Part shown: piece by piece, positions 26,707 to 34,442 of the stretch
How positions within the stretch are numbered: position 1 is the first letter of the stretch
How the letters are laid out: the number at the start of each line of letters is the position of its first letter
Source: Collinsella aerofaciens
GTDB taxonomy: Bacteria; Actinomycetota; Coriobacteriia; Coriobacteriales; Coriobacteriaceae
NCBI RefSeq assembly: GCF_028209625.1
Contig: NZ_JAQLDU010000008.1
Location: 46,283 to 110,282, forward strand
Length of the DNA: 64,000 nucleotides
Direction of reading: 5' to 3'
The notes under the pieces: model-generated
Told to the model about the DNA's origin: nothing
Seen by the model: the letters and a program-made list of their open reading frames with translations, nothing else
The model's database searches: none
Position numbers and translations under genes: made by a program

Positions 26707-29484
26707 ATGATTCTCAACGGACCGGGGATTAGCTATACCGAGCCCGATATCGGCGCGGAGTTCGTGCCGCCGATACCGGAGCATCCGCGCGAGGCCATCG
26801 TCAAACTGTGTGAGCACTGCACCAACCGCCTGCTGCACCGCGACGAGCTGCTGGGCTACGAGTACTGGTCGTTTGCCGAGGCCGCAACCGACGAGCAGGC
26901 CGAAGTGCTCTGCAAGATGAAGATGCGCCGTCCCTATACGCTGCCCGAGATGGTCAAGCTCACCGGCATGCCCGAGGCCGATATCGAAAAAATGCTCGAC
27001 GACATGAGCTACACGGGTCTACTCGAGTACAACTGGGAAAACCCCGAGCGCGCCAAGCAGTGGGTGCTGCCCATGCTGGTGCCGGGTTCCGCCGAGTTCC
27101 TCAACATGCGCGTGAGCCAGCTCGAGGAGCATCCGGTCTATGCCAAGTTCTTTGAGCAGGCGTCCAAGGGACCGCTGTCCAAGGCCACGCCGATGGTGCC
27201 GCCCGGCGGTGCCGGCATCGGCATGCATGTCATTCCGGTCGAGAAGGCCATCGATGCCGCGAGCACCTCGGTGCCGATCGAGCATATCGAGCATTGGCTC
27301 GACAAATACGAAGGTAAGTATGCCGCTAGCACCTGCAGCTGCCGCGCGAGCCGTCGCGTGATGGGAGAGGGCTGCGCCGACGACCCGGCCGATTGGTGCA
27401 TCGCCGTGGGCGATATGGCCGACTACGTGGTCGAGACCGACCGCGGCCATTATGTGACGCGCGAGGAGGTCTACGACATCCTGCGCCAGGCCGAGGACAA
27501 CGGCTTTGTGCACCAGATCACCAACATCGACGGTGAGAACAAAATCTTCGCCATCTGCAACTGCAACGTCAACGTGTGCTACGCCCTGCGCACTTCGCAG
27601 CTGTTCAACACGCCCAACCTGTCGCGCTCGGCCTACGTCGCCAAGGTCGAGAAGGACAAGTGCGTGGCCTGCGGTCGCTGCGTTGAGGTGTGTCCGGCCG
27701 GCGCCGCCAAACTGGGCCAGAAGCTCTGTAGCAAAAAGGCTGGCGGACAGGTGCCCGAGTATCCGCGCCAGGAGCTGCCCGATGCCACCAAGTGGGACCA
27801 CACCAAGTGGTCGCCCAACTACCGCAACGACAACCGTATCGAGACGCATGAGTCCGGCACCGCTCCCTGCAAGACGGCCTGCCCCGCGCACGTTGCCGTT
27901 CAGGGCTATTTGAAGCTCGCGGCGCAGGGCCGCTATGACGAGGCGTTGGCGCTCATCAAGCGCGAGAACCCGTTGCCCGCTATCTGCGGCCGTGTGTGCA
28001 ACCGCCGCTGTGAGGATGCCTGCACCCGCGGTCGCGTGGACGAGGCCGTGGCCATCGACGAGGTCAAGAAGTTTATCGCCCAGCGCGATCTGGATGCCGC
28101 GACTCGCTATGTCCCACCTGTGGTGACCCCGACGCGTGCCGGCGGCTTCGACCAGAAGATCGCCATCATCGGCGCCGGTCCGGCCGGTCTGTCCTGCGCC
28201 TTCTATCTGGCCGAGAAGGGCTACAAGCCCGTCGTGTTCGAGAAAAACGAGCGCCCGGGCGGCATGCTCACCTATGGCATTCCCAGCTTTAAGCTGCAGA
28301 AGGATGTTATCGAGGCCGAGGTCGAGGTTATTCGCCTGATGGGTGCCGAGTTCCGCTATGGCGTGGAAGTCGGTCGCGACGTGACGCTCGACGAGCTGCG
28401 CGCGCAGGGCTTTAAGGCCTTCTACGTTGCCATTGGCTGCCAGGGCGGCCGCCTTGCCGGCATTCCGGGCGAGGATGCCGAGGACGTGACCGTGGCCGTC
28501 GACTTCCTTCGCGAGGTTAACAGCGGCAAGATCGACGCGCTGCCCGGCCGCACCATTGTGGTGGGCGGCGGCAACGTTGCTATCGATGTCGCGCGCAACG
28601 CCTGCCGTCTGGGCTCTGAGCACGTTGAGATGTTCTGCCTGGAGAGTGAGGCCCAGATGCCCGCCAGCGAGGAGGAGCGTCGCGAGGCCATCGAGGACGG
28701 CGTGCACATCAGCTGCGGTTGGGGCCCCAAGGAGGTTCACCTGGACGAGGCCGGTCATGTGCGCGGCATCACCTTCAAGCGCTGCACGCGTGTCTTTGAC
28801 GACGAGGGCCGTTTTGCGCCCGAGTACGATGAGAACGATCTGCGTCGTGTCGATGCCGACCGTGTCGTCATGTCGATTGGCCAGTCCATTGTGTGGGGCG
28901 ACCTGCTGGCTGGCTCCAAGGTGGAGCTTGGCCGCGGTCAGGGTGCCCTTGCCGATCCTCAGACCTACCAGACCGCCGAGCCAGACATCTTTGTGGGCGG
29001 CGACGTCTACACCGGTCCGAGTTTTGCCATCGATGCCATCGCCGCCGGCCACGAGGCCGCCGTGTCCATCCATCGCTTTGTGCAGCCGGGGTCCACGCTC
29101 ACCATCGGCCGCAACCAGCGCCGCTACACCGCGCTTGACCGCGACGATGTTGTGATTGAGAGCTACGACAACGCGAGCCGCGAGGTTGCCCATGTGGACC
29201 GCGAGCGCGAGAAGGCCGCGCCGTTTAGCGAGTACGTCGAGACCTTTACCGAAGAGCAGGTGCGCGCCGAGACCGCCCGTTGCCTGGGCTGCGGCGCCTC
29301 GATCGTCGACCCCAACAAGTGTATCGGCTGCGGCCTGTGCACCACCAAGTGCGCGTTCGATGCCATCCATCTGGATCGCGATCGCCCCGAGTGCTCCACG
29401 ATGGTCAAATACGAGCAAAAGCTCCCCAGCCTGGGCAAGTACGCTTTGAAGCGTGCGATCAAAATCAAATTTGGGAAGAAATAA
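26707..29484 (+). CDS. Large FAD/NAD(P) and multi-[4Fe-4S] oxidoreductase
   Basis: 925 residues. An N-terminal region of about 300 residues is unusual, with CSCRASRR (about 208) and clustered cysteines (FAICNCNVNVCYA). Then come a ferredoxin motif CVACGRCVEVCPAG (about 318), a GltD-type N-terminal cluster domain (CKTACPAHVAVQGY, ICGRVCNRRCEDAC), FAD binding IAIIGAGPAGLSCAFYLAEK (about 488), NAD(P) binding IVVGGGNVAIDVARNA (about 619) and a C-terminal ferredoxin domain (CIGCGLCTTKCAFDA, about 872). The core matches glutamate-synthase small-subunit-like electron input modules. The substrate is unknown. ATG at 26707 follows AGAAGGGA. Likely under the divergent TetR. Confidence 0.85.
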   Translation: MILNGPGISYTEPDIGAEFVPPIPEHPREAIVKLCEHCTNRLLHRDELLGYEYWSFAEAATDEQAEVLCKMKMRRPYTLPEMVKLTGMPEADIEKMLDDMSYTGLLEYNWENPERAKQWVLPMLVPGSAEFLNMRVSQLEEHPVYAKFFEQASKGPLSKATPMVPPGGAGIGMHVIPVEKAIDAASTSVPIEHIEHWLDKYEGKYAASTCSCRASRRVMGEGCADDPADWCIAVGDMADYVVETDRGHYVTREEVYDILRQAEDNGFVHQITNIDGENKIFAICNCNVNVCYALRTSQLFNTPNLSRSAYVAKVEKDKCVACGRCVEVCPAGAAKLGQKLCSKKAGGQVPEYPRQELPDATKWDHTKWSPNYRNDNRIETHESGTAPCKTACPAHVAVQGYLKLAAQGRYDEALALIKRENPLPAICGRVCNRRCEDACTRGRVDEAVAIDEVKKFIAQRDLDAATRYVPPVVTPTRAGGFDQKIAIIGAGPAGLSCAFYLAEKGYKPVVFEKNERPGGMLTYGIPSFKLQKDVIEAEVEVIRLMGAEFRYGVEVGRDVTLDELRAQGFKAFYVAIGCQGGRLAGIPGEDAEDVTVAVDFLREVNSGKIDALPGRTIVVGGGNVAIDVARNACRLGSEHVEMFCLESEAQMPASEEERREAIEDGVHISCGWGPKEVHLDEAGHVRGITFKRCTRVFDDEGRFAPEYDENDLRRVDADRVVMSIGQSIVWGDLLAGSKVELGRGQGALADPQTYQTAEPDIFVGGDVYTGPSFAIDAIAAGHEAAVSIHRFVQPGSTLTIGRNQRRYTALDRDDVVIESYDNASREVAHVDREREKAAPFSEYVETFTEEQVRAETARCLGCGASIVDPNKCIGCGLCTTKCAFDAIHLDRDRPECSTMVKYEQKLPSLGKYALKRAIKIKFGKK

Positions 29485-29531
29485 AAAACGCAACAAACAA
29501 GAGAACGGCGCAGAGAACGGTTGGACAGCGA

Positions 29532-29629
29532 GCGAGTCCCAGGCGTGGCGAGGTGCCTTGAAAGAGGAGGGCATAGGGCTTTTGCCCATGCCCGACGATT
29601 GAAAGGCAGATCGTCCGTCTGGGGCTCGC
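29532..29629 (+). ncRNA. Structured RNA candidate between the oxidoreductase and hypA
   Basis: Four helices can be drawn: an 11-bp closing stem GCGAGTCCCAG / CTGGGGCTCGC (29532-29542 with 29619-29629, one G-U), AGGC/GCCT (29541-29558), GGGCAT-A-GGGC-TTTT-GCCC-ATGCCC (29569-29593) and GACGAT/ATCGTC (29594-29615). The multibranched fold ahead of hypA looks like a cis-regulatory leader. It does not match a riboswitch class I can name. 29485-29674 has no gene. Confidence 0.45.
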
Positions 29630-29644
29630 GCAGCGTCAAGTCGA

Positions 29645-29666
29645 CCGCCGTTCGTTAGAACGGCGG
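29645..29666 (+). promoter_or_regulatory. Hairpin abutting the hypA ribosome site
   Basis: CCGCCGTTC and GAACGGCGG form a perfect 9-bp stem with loop GTTA. Its 3' arm runs into the GGAAGA that serves as the only ribosome site for the GTG at 29675, so folding could limit hypA translation. Confidence 0.5.
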
Positions 29667-29674
29667 AAGAAAAA

Positions 29675-30094
29675 GTGCATGAATTAGGAATCGTCTATCA
29701 CATCATTCGCGATGTCGAGAATGTGGCGCGCGCCAATGGCGTGAGTCGCGTTTCGAACGTGACGCTGCTCCTGGGCGAGGTCTCGGGCGTCGTTCCCGAT
29801 CTGCTGCTTGATGCTTGGCGCTGGGCGGCAGATAAAAAGCCTATCACGCAGGGCGCGGAGCTTATTGTGGAGCCTGTCGAGGCCGTGACGCATTGCGAGG
29901 CGTGCGGCTGCGACTACGCGACGGTCGAGCACGGCAAGACCTGCCCCCATTGCGGTAGCGGCGAGACCTATCTGCTGCAGGGCCAGGAGGTCATGATCAA
30001 GCAGATCGAGACCCCCGACGAGGACCCGACAGACGCTGCCCCCGACGGCCTATCCGATGCCGTCGACGCCGCCAACCCCCTCCACATCGCCTAA
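29675..30094 (+). CDS. hypA: Hydrogenase nickel-incorporation protein HypA
   Basis: 139-residue nickel chaperone for [NiFe]-hydrogenase (or urease) maturation. The N-terminus MHELG carries the nickel-binding His2. The zinc site is CEACGCDY ... CPHCG (about residues 73-94). A 30-residue acidic C-terminal tail extends beyond the usual HypA end. The start is GTG (29675). No other hyp gene or hydrogenase is adjacent, so it may serve enzymes elsewhere or connect to the upstream oxidoreductase. Confidence 0.9.
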   Translation: MHELGIVYHIIRDVENVARANGVSRVSNVTLLLGEVSGVVPDLLLDAWRWAADKKPITQGAELIVEPVEAVTHCEACGCDYATVEHGKTCPHCGSGETYLLQGQEVMIKQIETPDEDPTDAAPDGLSDAVDAANPLHIA

Positions 30095-30096
30095 CT

Positions 30097-30179
30097 TAGT
30101 CGTTGGGGACGTTCTTAAACGACTAGTCGAAAAAGAACGTCCCCAATGACTAGCCATTTAAGAACGTCCCCAATAACTA
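30097..30179. repeat. GGGGACGTTCTT dyad with extra half-copy
   Basis: TAGTCGTTGGGGACGTTCTT (30097-30116) pairs with 30133-30152 with one mismatch, and the right arm is repeated directly at 30160-30179. Another REP-like unit with a GGGGAC core, just after hypA. Confidence 0.75.
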
Positions 30180-30221
30180 CTTTGCTAGAGCATATCGCTC
30201 GCCATTAGTCAAGGCATAGCT

Positions 30222-30393
30222 GTTTAAACGAAATAGCCTCAGTCTCAGCACGTTTGCATCTGTTTAAAAGCGGTAATAATGACAGCATGCGCATATCCGT
30301 CGTGTAAGTATTGGTTGGGTATCAGTTATCAGCGGCAGATCAGCCAATGATGCTGGAATGTAATCAACTTGTAACAAATTAAGACGTTTAAAC
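30222..30393. promoter_or_regulatory. Repeated GTTTAAAC motifs upstream of the PTS operon
   Basis: GTTTAAAC occurs at 30222-30229 and 30386-30393, with a near copy GTTTAAAA at 30262-30269, in an AT-rich stretch unlike the rest of the window. A TATACT at 30445-30450 may be the -10 box of the operon. Possible binding sites for an unidentified regulator; 30180-30497 has no gene. Confidence 0.4.
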
Positions 30394-30497
30394 AAATAAT
30401 GCTACCTTTTGCAGTTTTTCAAACAATTCTGCTGTATTTGCAGCTATACTCCATAACTGTCGTGTAGGAATTACGTAGACAAAAAGGAGGTTATGTG

Positions 30498-31487
30498 ATG
30501 GTAAGTATTGTTCTTGCTAGCCATGGTGACTTGGCGGCTGGAATCAAGCAGACGGGCTCGATGGTCTTTGGCGATCAGCCGTCTGTAGCCGTGGTCTCGC
30601 TCGAGCCGAGCATGGGCCCCGACGACTTCCGAGCCAAGGTCGAGGAAGCAGTCGCTTCCTTCGAGGACCAGGAGCAGGTGCTCTTCCTCGTTGATCTGTG
30701 GGGCGGCACGCCCTTCAACCAGATCAGCGGGCTCATCGAGGGCCACGATTCCTGGGCTATCGTCACCGGTGTCAACCTGCCTATGCTCATCGAGGCATAT
30801 TCGCAGCGCTTTGACGCAAAGAACACTGCACATGCGATCGCAAAACATCTCGTGACTGAGGCTAAGGCCGGCGTGCGCGTCAAGCCCGAGTCTCTGGAGC
30901 CCGAGGAGAAGAAGCCGGCTGCGGCCGCCGCTGCTCCTGCGGGTGCCATTCCTCCGGGAACGGTGATCGGCGACGGGCACATCAAGATCGCCCACGTCCG
31001 TATCGACACGCGCCTGCTGCATGGTCAGGTGGCCACCACGTGGACCAAGCAGATCAACCCCAACCGCATCATCGTGGTCTCCGACGGCGTTGCTCACGAC
31101 GAGCTCCGCAAGACCATGATCGAGCAGGCTGCCCCTCCGGGAGTCCACGCCAACGTCGTGCCTATCAAGAAGATGGCCGAGGTCGTCAAGGACACGCGCT
31201 TTGGCGACACCAAGGCGATGCTGCTGTTCGAGAACCCGCAGGATCTGCTCAGGGCCATCGAGGCCGGCGTCGACATCAAGGAAGCCAACATCGGTTCCAT
31301 GGCCCACTCCAAGGGCAAGGTCGTCGTCACTAACGCTGTCGCTATGGGCGATGATGACGTCAAGACTCTCGAGGCCCTCAAGGCCAAGGGCGTCAAGTTC
31401 GAGGTCCGCAAGGTTCCTTCGGATTCCTCCGAGGATCTCGACGCCATGTTGAAGAAAGCTAAGGCCGAACTGGCCGCTCAAGCATAG
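30498..31487 (+). CDS. PTS mannose-class EIIAB component
   Basis: 329-residue cytosolic phosphotransfer protein. The EIIA domain (1-130) carries the phospho-His in IVLASHGDLAAG and LVDLWGGTPFNQ. An Ala/Pro linker (EEKKPAAAAAAPAGA) leads to the EIIB domain with its phospho-His in HVRIDTRLLHGQVATTW. It takes phosphate from HPr and passes it to the sugar carried by IIC/IID. The ATG at 30498 has AAGGAGG 7 nt upstream. First of IIAB-IIC-IID. Likely a mannose/glucose/hexosamine transporter; the exact sugar cannot be read. Confidence 0.93.
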   Translation: MVSIVLASHGDLAAGIKQTGSMVFGDQPSVAVVSLEPSMGPDDFRAKVEEAVASFEDQEQVLFLVDLWGGTPFNQISGLIEGHDSWAIVTGVNLPMLIEAYSQRFDAKNTAHAIAKHLVTEAKAGVRVKPESLEPEEKKPAAAAAAPAGAIPPGTVIGDGHIKIAHVRIDTRLLHGQVATTWTKQINPNRIIVVSDGVAHDELRKTMIEQAAPPGVHANVVPIKKMAEVVKDTRFGDTKAMLLFENPQDLLRAIEAGVDIKEANIGSMAHSKGKVVVTNAVAMGDDDVKTLEALKAKGVKFEVRKVPSDSSEDLDAMLKKAKAELAAQA

Positions 31488-31505
31488 TAAAGGAGGGTCC
31501 GATAC

Positions 31506-32324
31506 ATGTCTGCAATCACTATTCTGCTTGTTGCGATTGTCGCGTTGCTTGCCGGTATGGAAGGCATTCTGGATGAGTTCCAGTTCCATCAGCCGCTCGT
31601 GGCATGCACGCTTATCGGTCTCGTAACCGGTCACCTTCAGGAGGGCATCCTCCTGGGCGGTTCGCTCCAGATGATGGCCCTTGGCTGGGCTAACGTCGGC
31701 GCCGCCGTCGCGCCTGACGCCGCTCTGGCCTCGGTCGCTTCTTCGATCATCATGGTGCTCGCCCTCAACGGTGGCGCCACCGATTCGGCCAAGGCCGTTA
31801 CCGCCGCCATCGCCGTCGCCGTCCCGCTGTCGGTCGCTGGTCTGTTCCTGACCATGATCTGCCGTACCCTGGCTACCGCTATGGTTCACGCCATGGACGC
31901 CTGCGCCGAGAAGGGCGACTTCGCCGGCATCGAGCGTTGGCAGTACGCCGGCATCCTCATGCAGGGTGTTCGTATCGCCATCCCGGCAGTACTTCTGTGC
32001 ATCATCCCGGCCGAGGCCGTTACCAACGCGCTTAACGCTATGCCCGATTGGCTGTCCGGCGGCATGGCTGTCGGCGGCGGCATGGTCGCTTCCGTCGGTT
32101 ACGCCATGGTCATCAACATGATGGCCACCAAGGAGACCTGGCCGTTCTTCATCCTCGGCTTTGTCCTTGCTGCCATCCCTCAGCTCACGCTGATCGCCCT
32201 TGGCCTCATCGGCATCTCCCTTGCCCTCATCTACCTTGGCCTTAAGGATCTGGCCAAGCAGGGTGGCGGCATGGGCGGTGGCTCCGGTGACCCGCTCGGC
32301 GACATTCTGAACGATTACGAGTAG
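31506..32324 (+). CDS. PTS mannose-class EIIC membrane component
   Basis: 272-residue integral membrane protein (sorbose-specific IIC family). The family signature region LVACTLIGLVTGHLQEGILL GGSLQ is split here as LVTGHLQEGILLGGSLQMMA, followed by LGWANVGAAVAPDAALASVA. About seven to eight hydrophobic helices; the C-terminus is Gly-rich (GGGMGGGSGDPLG). It forms the sugar channel with IID. It starts 18 nt after IIAB with AGGAGGG upstream. Confidence 0.92.
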   Translation: MSAITILLVAIVALLAGMEGILDEFQFHQPLVACTLIGLVTGHLQEGILLGGSLQMMALGWANVGAAVAPDAALASVASSIIMVLALNGGATDSAKAVTAAIAVAVPLSVAGLFLTMICRTLATAMVHAMDACAEKGDFAGIERWQYAGILMQGVRIAIPAVLLCIIPAEAVTNALNAMPDWLSGGMAVGGGMVASVGYAMVINMMATKETWPFFILGFVLAAIPQLTLIALGLIGISLALIYLGLKDLAKQGGGMGGGSGDPLGDILNDYE

Positions 32325-32340
32325 GAGGGGAGTGATACAT

Positions 32341-33261
32341 ATGGCAGAGAACAAGATTCAGCTCACCAAGGCTGACCGTAAGAAGGTTTGCTTCCGTCAT
32401 CAGTTCCTTCAGGGCTCGTGGAACTACGAGCGTATGCAGAACGGCGGCTGGTGCTTCGCAATGATCCCTGCGATCAAGAAGCTCTACACCAGCAAGGATG
32501 ACCAGATTGCCGCTCTTAAGCGCCACCTGGAGTTCTATAACACCCACCCCTATGTTTCCGCCCCCGTCATTGGCGTTACCCTCGCCCTCGAGGAGGAGCG
32601 CGCCAACGGTGCTCCGATTGACGACGTCGCCATTCAGGGCGTCAAGGTCGGTATGATGGGCCCGCTCGCCGGCGTCGGCGACCCCGCCTTCTGGTTCACC
32701 CTTCGCCCGATTCTGGGTGCACTGGGCGCTTCCCTGGCCCTGTCCGGCAGCATCGCCGGTCCGCTGCTGTTCTTCTTCGCGTGGAACATCATCCGTTACG
32801 CCTTCCTGTGGTACACGCAGGAGTTTGGCTACAAGGTCGGCTCCTCCATCGCCAAGGACCTCTCCGGCGGTCTGATGGGCAAGGTCACCGAGGGTGCTTC
32901 CATCCTGGGTATGTTCATCATCGGCGCCCTGGTCGAGCGCTGGGTGTCCATCTCCTTCACCCCGGTCGTCTCCAAGGTCACGCAGTCCGCTGGCGCCTAT
33001 ATCGACTGGGCCAACCTGCCCGCCGGTTCTGAGGGCATCAAGCAGGCATTGACGATGTACAGCTCTGTCGGTGCCAACGCACTCGACCCGGTGAAGGTCA
33101 CCACGCTTCAGGCCAACCTCGATCAGCTCATCCCCGGCCTTGCCGCCGTGTGCCTGACCCTTCTGGTCTGCAAGCTCCTCAAGAAGAAGGTCAGCCCGAT
33201 CGTCATCATCCTGGCTCTCTTCGCCGTCGGCATCATCGGTCGCGTCTGCGGCTTCATGTAA
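32341..33261 (+). CDS. PTS mannose-class EIID membrane component
   Basis: 306 residues. The family start is evident (LTKADRKKVCFRHQFLQGSW, NYERMQNGGWCFAMIPAIKK), with EEERANGAPIDDVAIQGVKV and GPLAGVGDPAFWFTLRPILG, the signature of ManZ-type IID. C-terminal helices follow. The ATG at 32341 is chosen because AGGAGGGGAG is upstream. It lies 16 nt after IIC, in one transcript. Confidence 0.93.
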   Translation: MAENKIQLTKADRKKVCFRHQFLQGSWNYERMQNGGWCFAMIPAIKKLYTSKDDQIAALKRHLEFYNTHPYVSAPVIGVTLALEEERANGAPIDDVAIQGVKVGMMGPLAGVGDPAFWFTLRPILGALGASLALSGSIAGPLLFFFAWNIIRYAFLWYTQEFGYKVGSSIAKDLSGGLMGKVTEGASILGMFIIGALVERWVSISFTPVVSKVTQSAGAYIDWANLPAGSEGIKQALTMYSSVGANALDPVKVTTLQANLDQLIPGLAAVCLTLLVCKLLKKKVSPIVIILALFAVGIIGRVCGFM

Positions 33262-33317
33262 GCACGCTTCGGCTTAAGACCGAGAGTTGCTAGGCAAGGG
33301 CTTTTGAGCCATTGAAA

Positions 33318-33362
33318 CGGACCGCACCCGGTGGGTACACTGGATGCGGTCCGATTGTTTTA
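33318..33362 (+). terminator. Terminator after the PTS genes
   Basis: CGGACCGCA and TGCGGTCCG enclose a second stem CCGGTG/CACTGG with loop GGTA, followed by ATTGTTTTATTT. It lies just before manO, so it may give partial read-through. Confidence 0.88.
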
Positions 33363-33381
33363 TTTGGAGGGCGAGGCGCGT

Positions 33382-33780
33382 ATGGCGCAATCTCAGAACA
33401 GCACGGTCGATCTGGCAACGCCGGCAACCTGCCTGATGGGGCTTACCAGTCACGGTAACGTGATGGTGGGCAATAAGGCGTTTGAGTACTATAACGAGCG
33501 CAATCCCGAGGATTATATCCAAATCCCGTGGGACGAGGTCGACTATATTGCCGCCGAGGTTTTGCGCGGCACCAAGAAGATTACGCGTTTTGCCATCTTT
33601 ACCAAAGAGAATGGCCACTTTACGTTTTCGACGCGCAATGACAAGGAAACGCTTCGCGCGGTGCGTAAGTACATTGACGAGGACAAGCTCGTGCGTTCGC
33701 CCGACTTTATCGATGTGACGGCCAAGGGCGCCAAGAGCATCCCCTCCGTCATCAAGAACCTTTTCCACAAAGGCAACTAG
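33382..33780 (+). CDS. ManO-like protein (DUF956)
   Basis: 132 residues from the ATG at 33382, with GGAGGGCGAGG upstream. The sequence reads as DUF956: VDLATPATCLMGLTSHGNVM, NKAFEYYNERNPEDYIQIPW, DEVDYIAAEVL and TRFAIFTKENGHFTFSTRND. In lactic acid bacteria this family (ManO) is encoded at the end of mannose PTS operons, which is its place here. Its molecular role is not established; the fold is PH/GRAM-like by my reading. Confidence 0.85.
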   Translation: MAQSQNSTVDLATPATCLMGLTSHGNVMVGNKAFEYYNERNPEDYIQIPWDEVDYIAAEVLRGTKKITRFAIFTKENGHFTFSTRNDKETLRAVRKYIDEDKLVRSPDFIDVTAKGAKSIPSVIKNLFHKGN

Positions 33781-33804
33781 CCATTAAAGAGCGCCCCCTA
33801 AAGT

Positions 33805-34003
33805 GGGACGCGGTTTCCCATGAGGCTCGATCGGGAAAGTGCATCCCGGTTCGAGTGCCGATTGCGGGATGTAGTTTCCGGAACGGGCCCGTTTGGGAAA
33901 CCGTGTCCCGTTTCGAGTCGAAATTCTGGGACACAGTTTCCCAGCGAGGTCCCATGGGGAAAGTCTGACCCAGAATTTGCCTGGATAGTGGGACGCACTT
34001 TCC
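33805..34003. repeat. Array of alternating inverted half-units with 62-bp period
   Basis: Seven half-units of 14-15 bp alternate in orientation: GGGACGCGGTTTCCC (33805), GGGAAAGTGCATCCC (33833), GGGATGTAGTTTCC (33866), GGGAAACCGTGTCCC (33895), GGGACACAGTTTCCC (33928), GGGAAAGTCTGACCC (33957) and GGGACGCACTTTCC (33990). Starts step by 28, 33, 29, 33, 29, 33, so each full unit is 61-62 bp. A half of the GCGGTGAAATAG dyad (TCCACCGCAACTT) follows at 34014. No gene lies in 33781-34083. Confidence 0.85.
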
Positions 34004-34083
34004 GGAGGGCTGTTCCACCGCAACTTCGAAGAGTGGCTACACGCTGCATCACAACGTGTAAATCTGCTACACTAGTACAACAT

Positions 34084-34159
34084 GCCTCCGTAGCTCAGGG
34101 GATAGAGCACCGCTCTCCTAAAGCGGGTGTCGACGGTTCGAATCCGCCCGGGGGCACCA
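34084..34159 (+). tRNA. tRNA-Arg (anticodon CCT)
   Basis: 76-nt cloverleaf with encoded CCA. The acceptor stem is GCCTCCG / CGGGGGC, the anticodon arm CCGCT-CTCCTAA-AGCGG puts CCT in the anticodon, and the T-loop is TTCGAAT. It decodes AGG. Confidence 0.95.
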
Positions 34160-34169
34160 GAAGATTATA

Positions 34170-34199
34170 ACGGCGTCGCGAGAGCGGCGCCGTTTCTGG
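34170..34199 (+). terminator. Terminator after tRNA-Arg
   Basis: ACGGCGTCGC and GCGGCGCCGT form a 10-bp stem (one G-U) with loop GAGA, followed by TTTCTGG. Confidence 0.75.
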
Positions 34200-34225
34200 T
34201 TTGTGGGAGCTGCCGACGGATTAGG

Positions 34226-34292
34226 ACCGTCGACACCCGCGTCACCAATTTCCCCGCGGGGGGAGTTTTCGAATCCGCCCGGGGACACCAGA
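34226..34292 (+). other. tRNA-Arg 3'-end duplication (attachment-site-like scar)
   Basis: TTCGAATCCGCCCGGGG-A-CACCAGA (34268-34292) repeats the last 25 nt around the end of tRNA-Arg (34137-34161) with one change. Just before it, ACCGTCGACACCCGC (34226-34240) is the exact complement of tRNA positions 34123-34137. Such tRNA 3' duplicates mark integration or excision of mobile elements. Confidence 0.65.
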
Positions 34293-34300
34293 GATTGATC

Positions 34301-34339
34301 GAGCCCGGTACACCGTCACGGTACCGGGCTCTTCTGGTT
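34301..34339 (+). terminator. Second terminator after the tRNA region
   Basis: GAGCCCGGTAC and GTACCGGGCTC form a perfect 11-bp stem with a 9-nt loop, followed by TTCTGGTTC. Confidence 0.7.
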
Positions 34340-34350
34340 CATGTCATGTC

Positions 34351-34390
34351 AAAAACGAAGCGCCCGCTTGCTGGGGAAGCAAGCGGGCGC
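34351..34390 (-). terminator. Terminator of the kinase/cell-wall operon
   Basis: GCGCCCGCTTGCT and AGCAAGCGGGCGC form a perfect 13-bp stem with a 5-nt loop. On the minus strand it is followed by TTCGTTTTT. It ends the six-gene operon after pknB. Confidence 0.85.
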
Positions 34391-34442
34391 CTGTGAGCGA
34401 ATATGTTTGCGGCGAGAGCCGTGATGAGCGGTGGGGTGGCGA

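Noticed and set aside
27019..29589. 856-codon antisense frame over the oxidoreductase, and similar long antisense frames over dnaK, the hydratase and clpB
   Set aside because: All are shadows created by high-GC codon bias; none has domain motifs, and the sense frames have clear family signatures.
29521..29640. tRNA-Sec, SRP RNA or cobalamin riboswitch at the hypA leader
   Set aside because: No CCA-ended acceptor, no GGAAGCAGCC-type SRP loop and no B12-box were found; only the helices themselves are supported.
33805..34003. CRISPR-like array
   Set aside because: Units alternate in orientation, the repeats are diverged, spacers are short and the full period is 62 bp in dyads; no cas genes are present.
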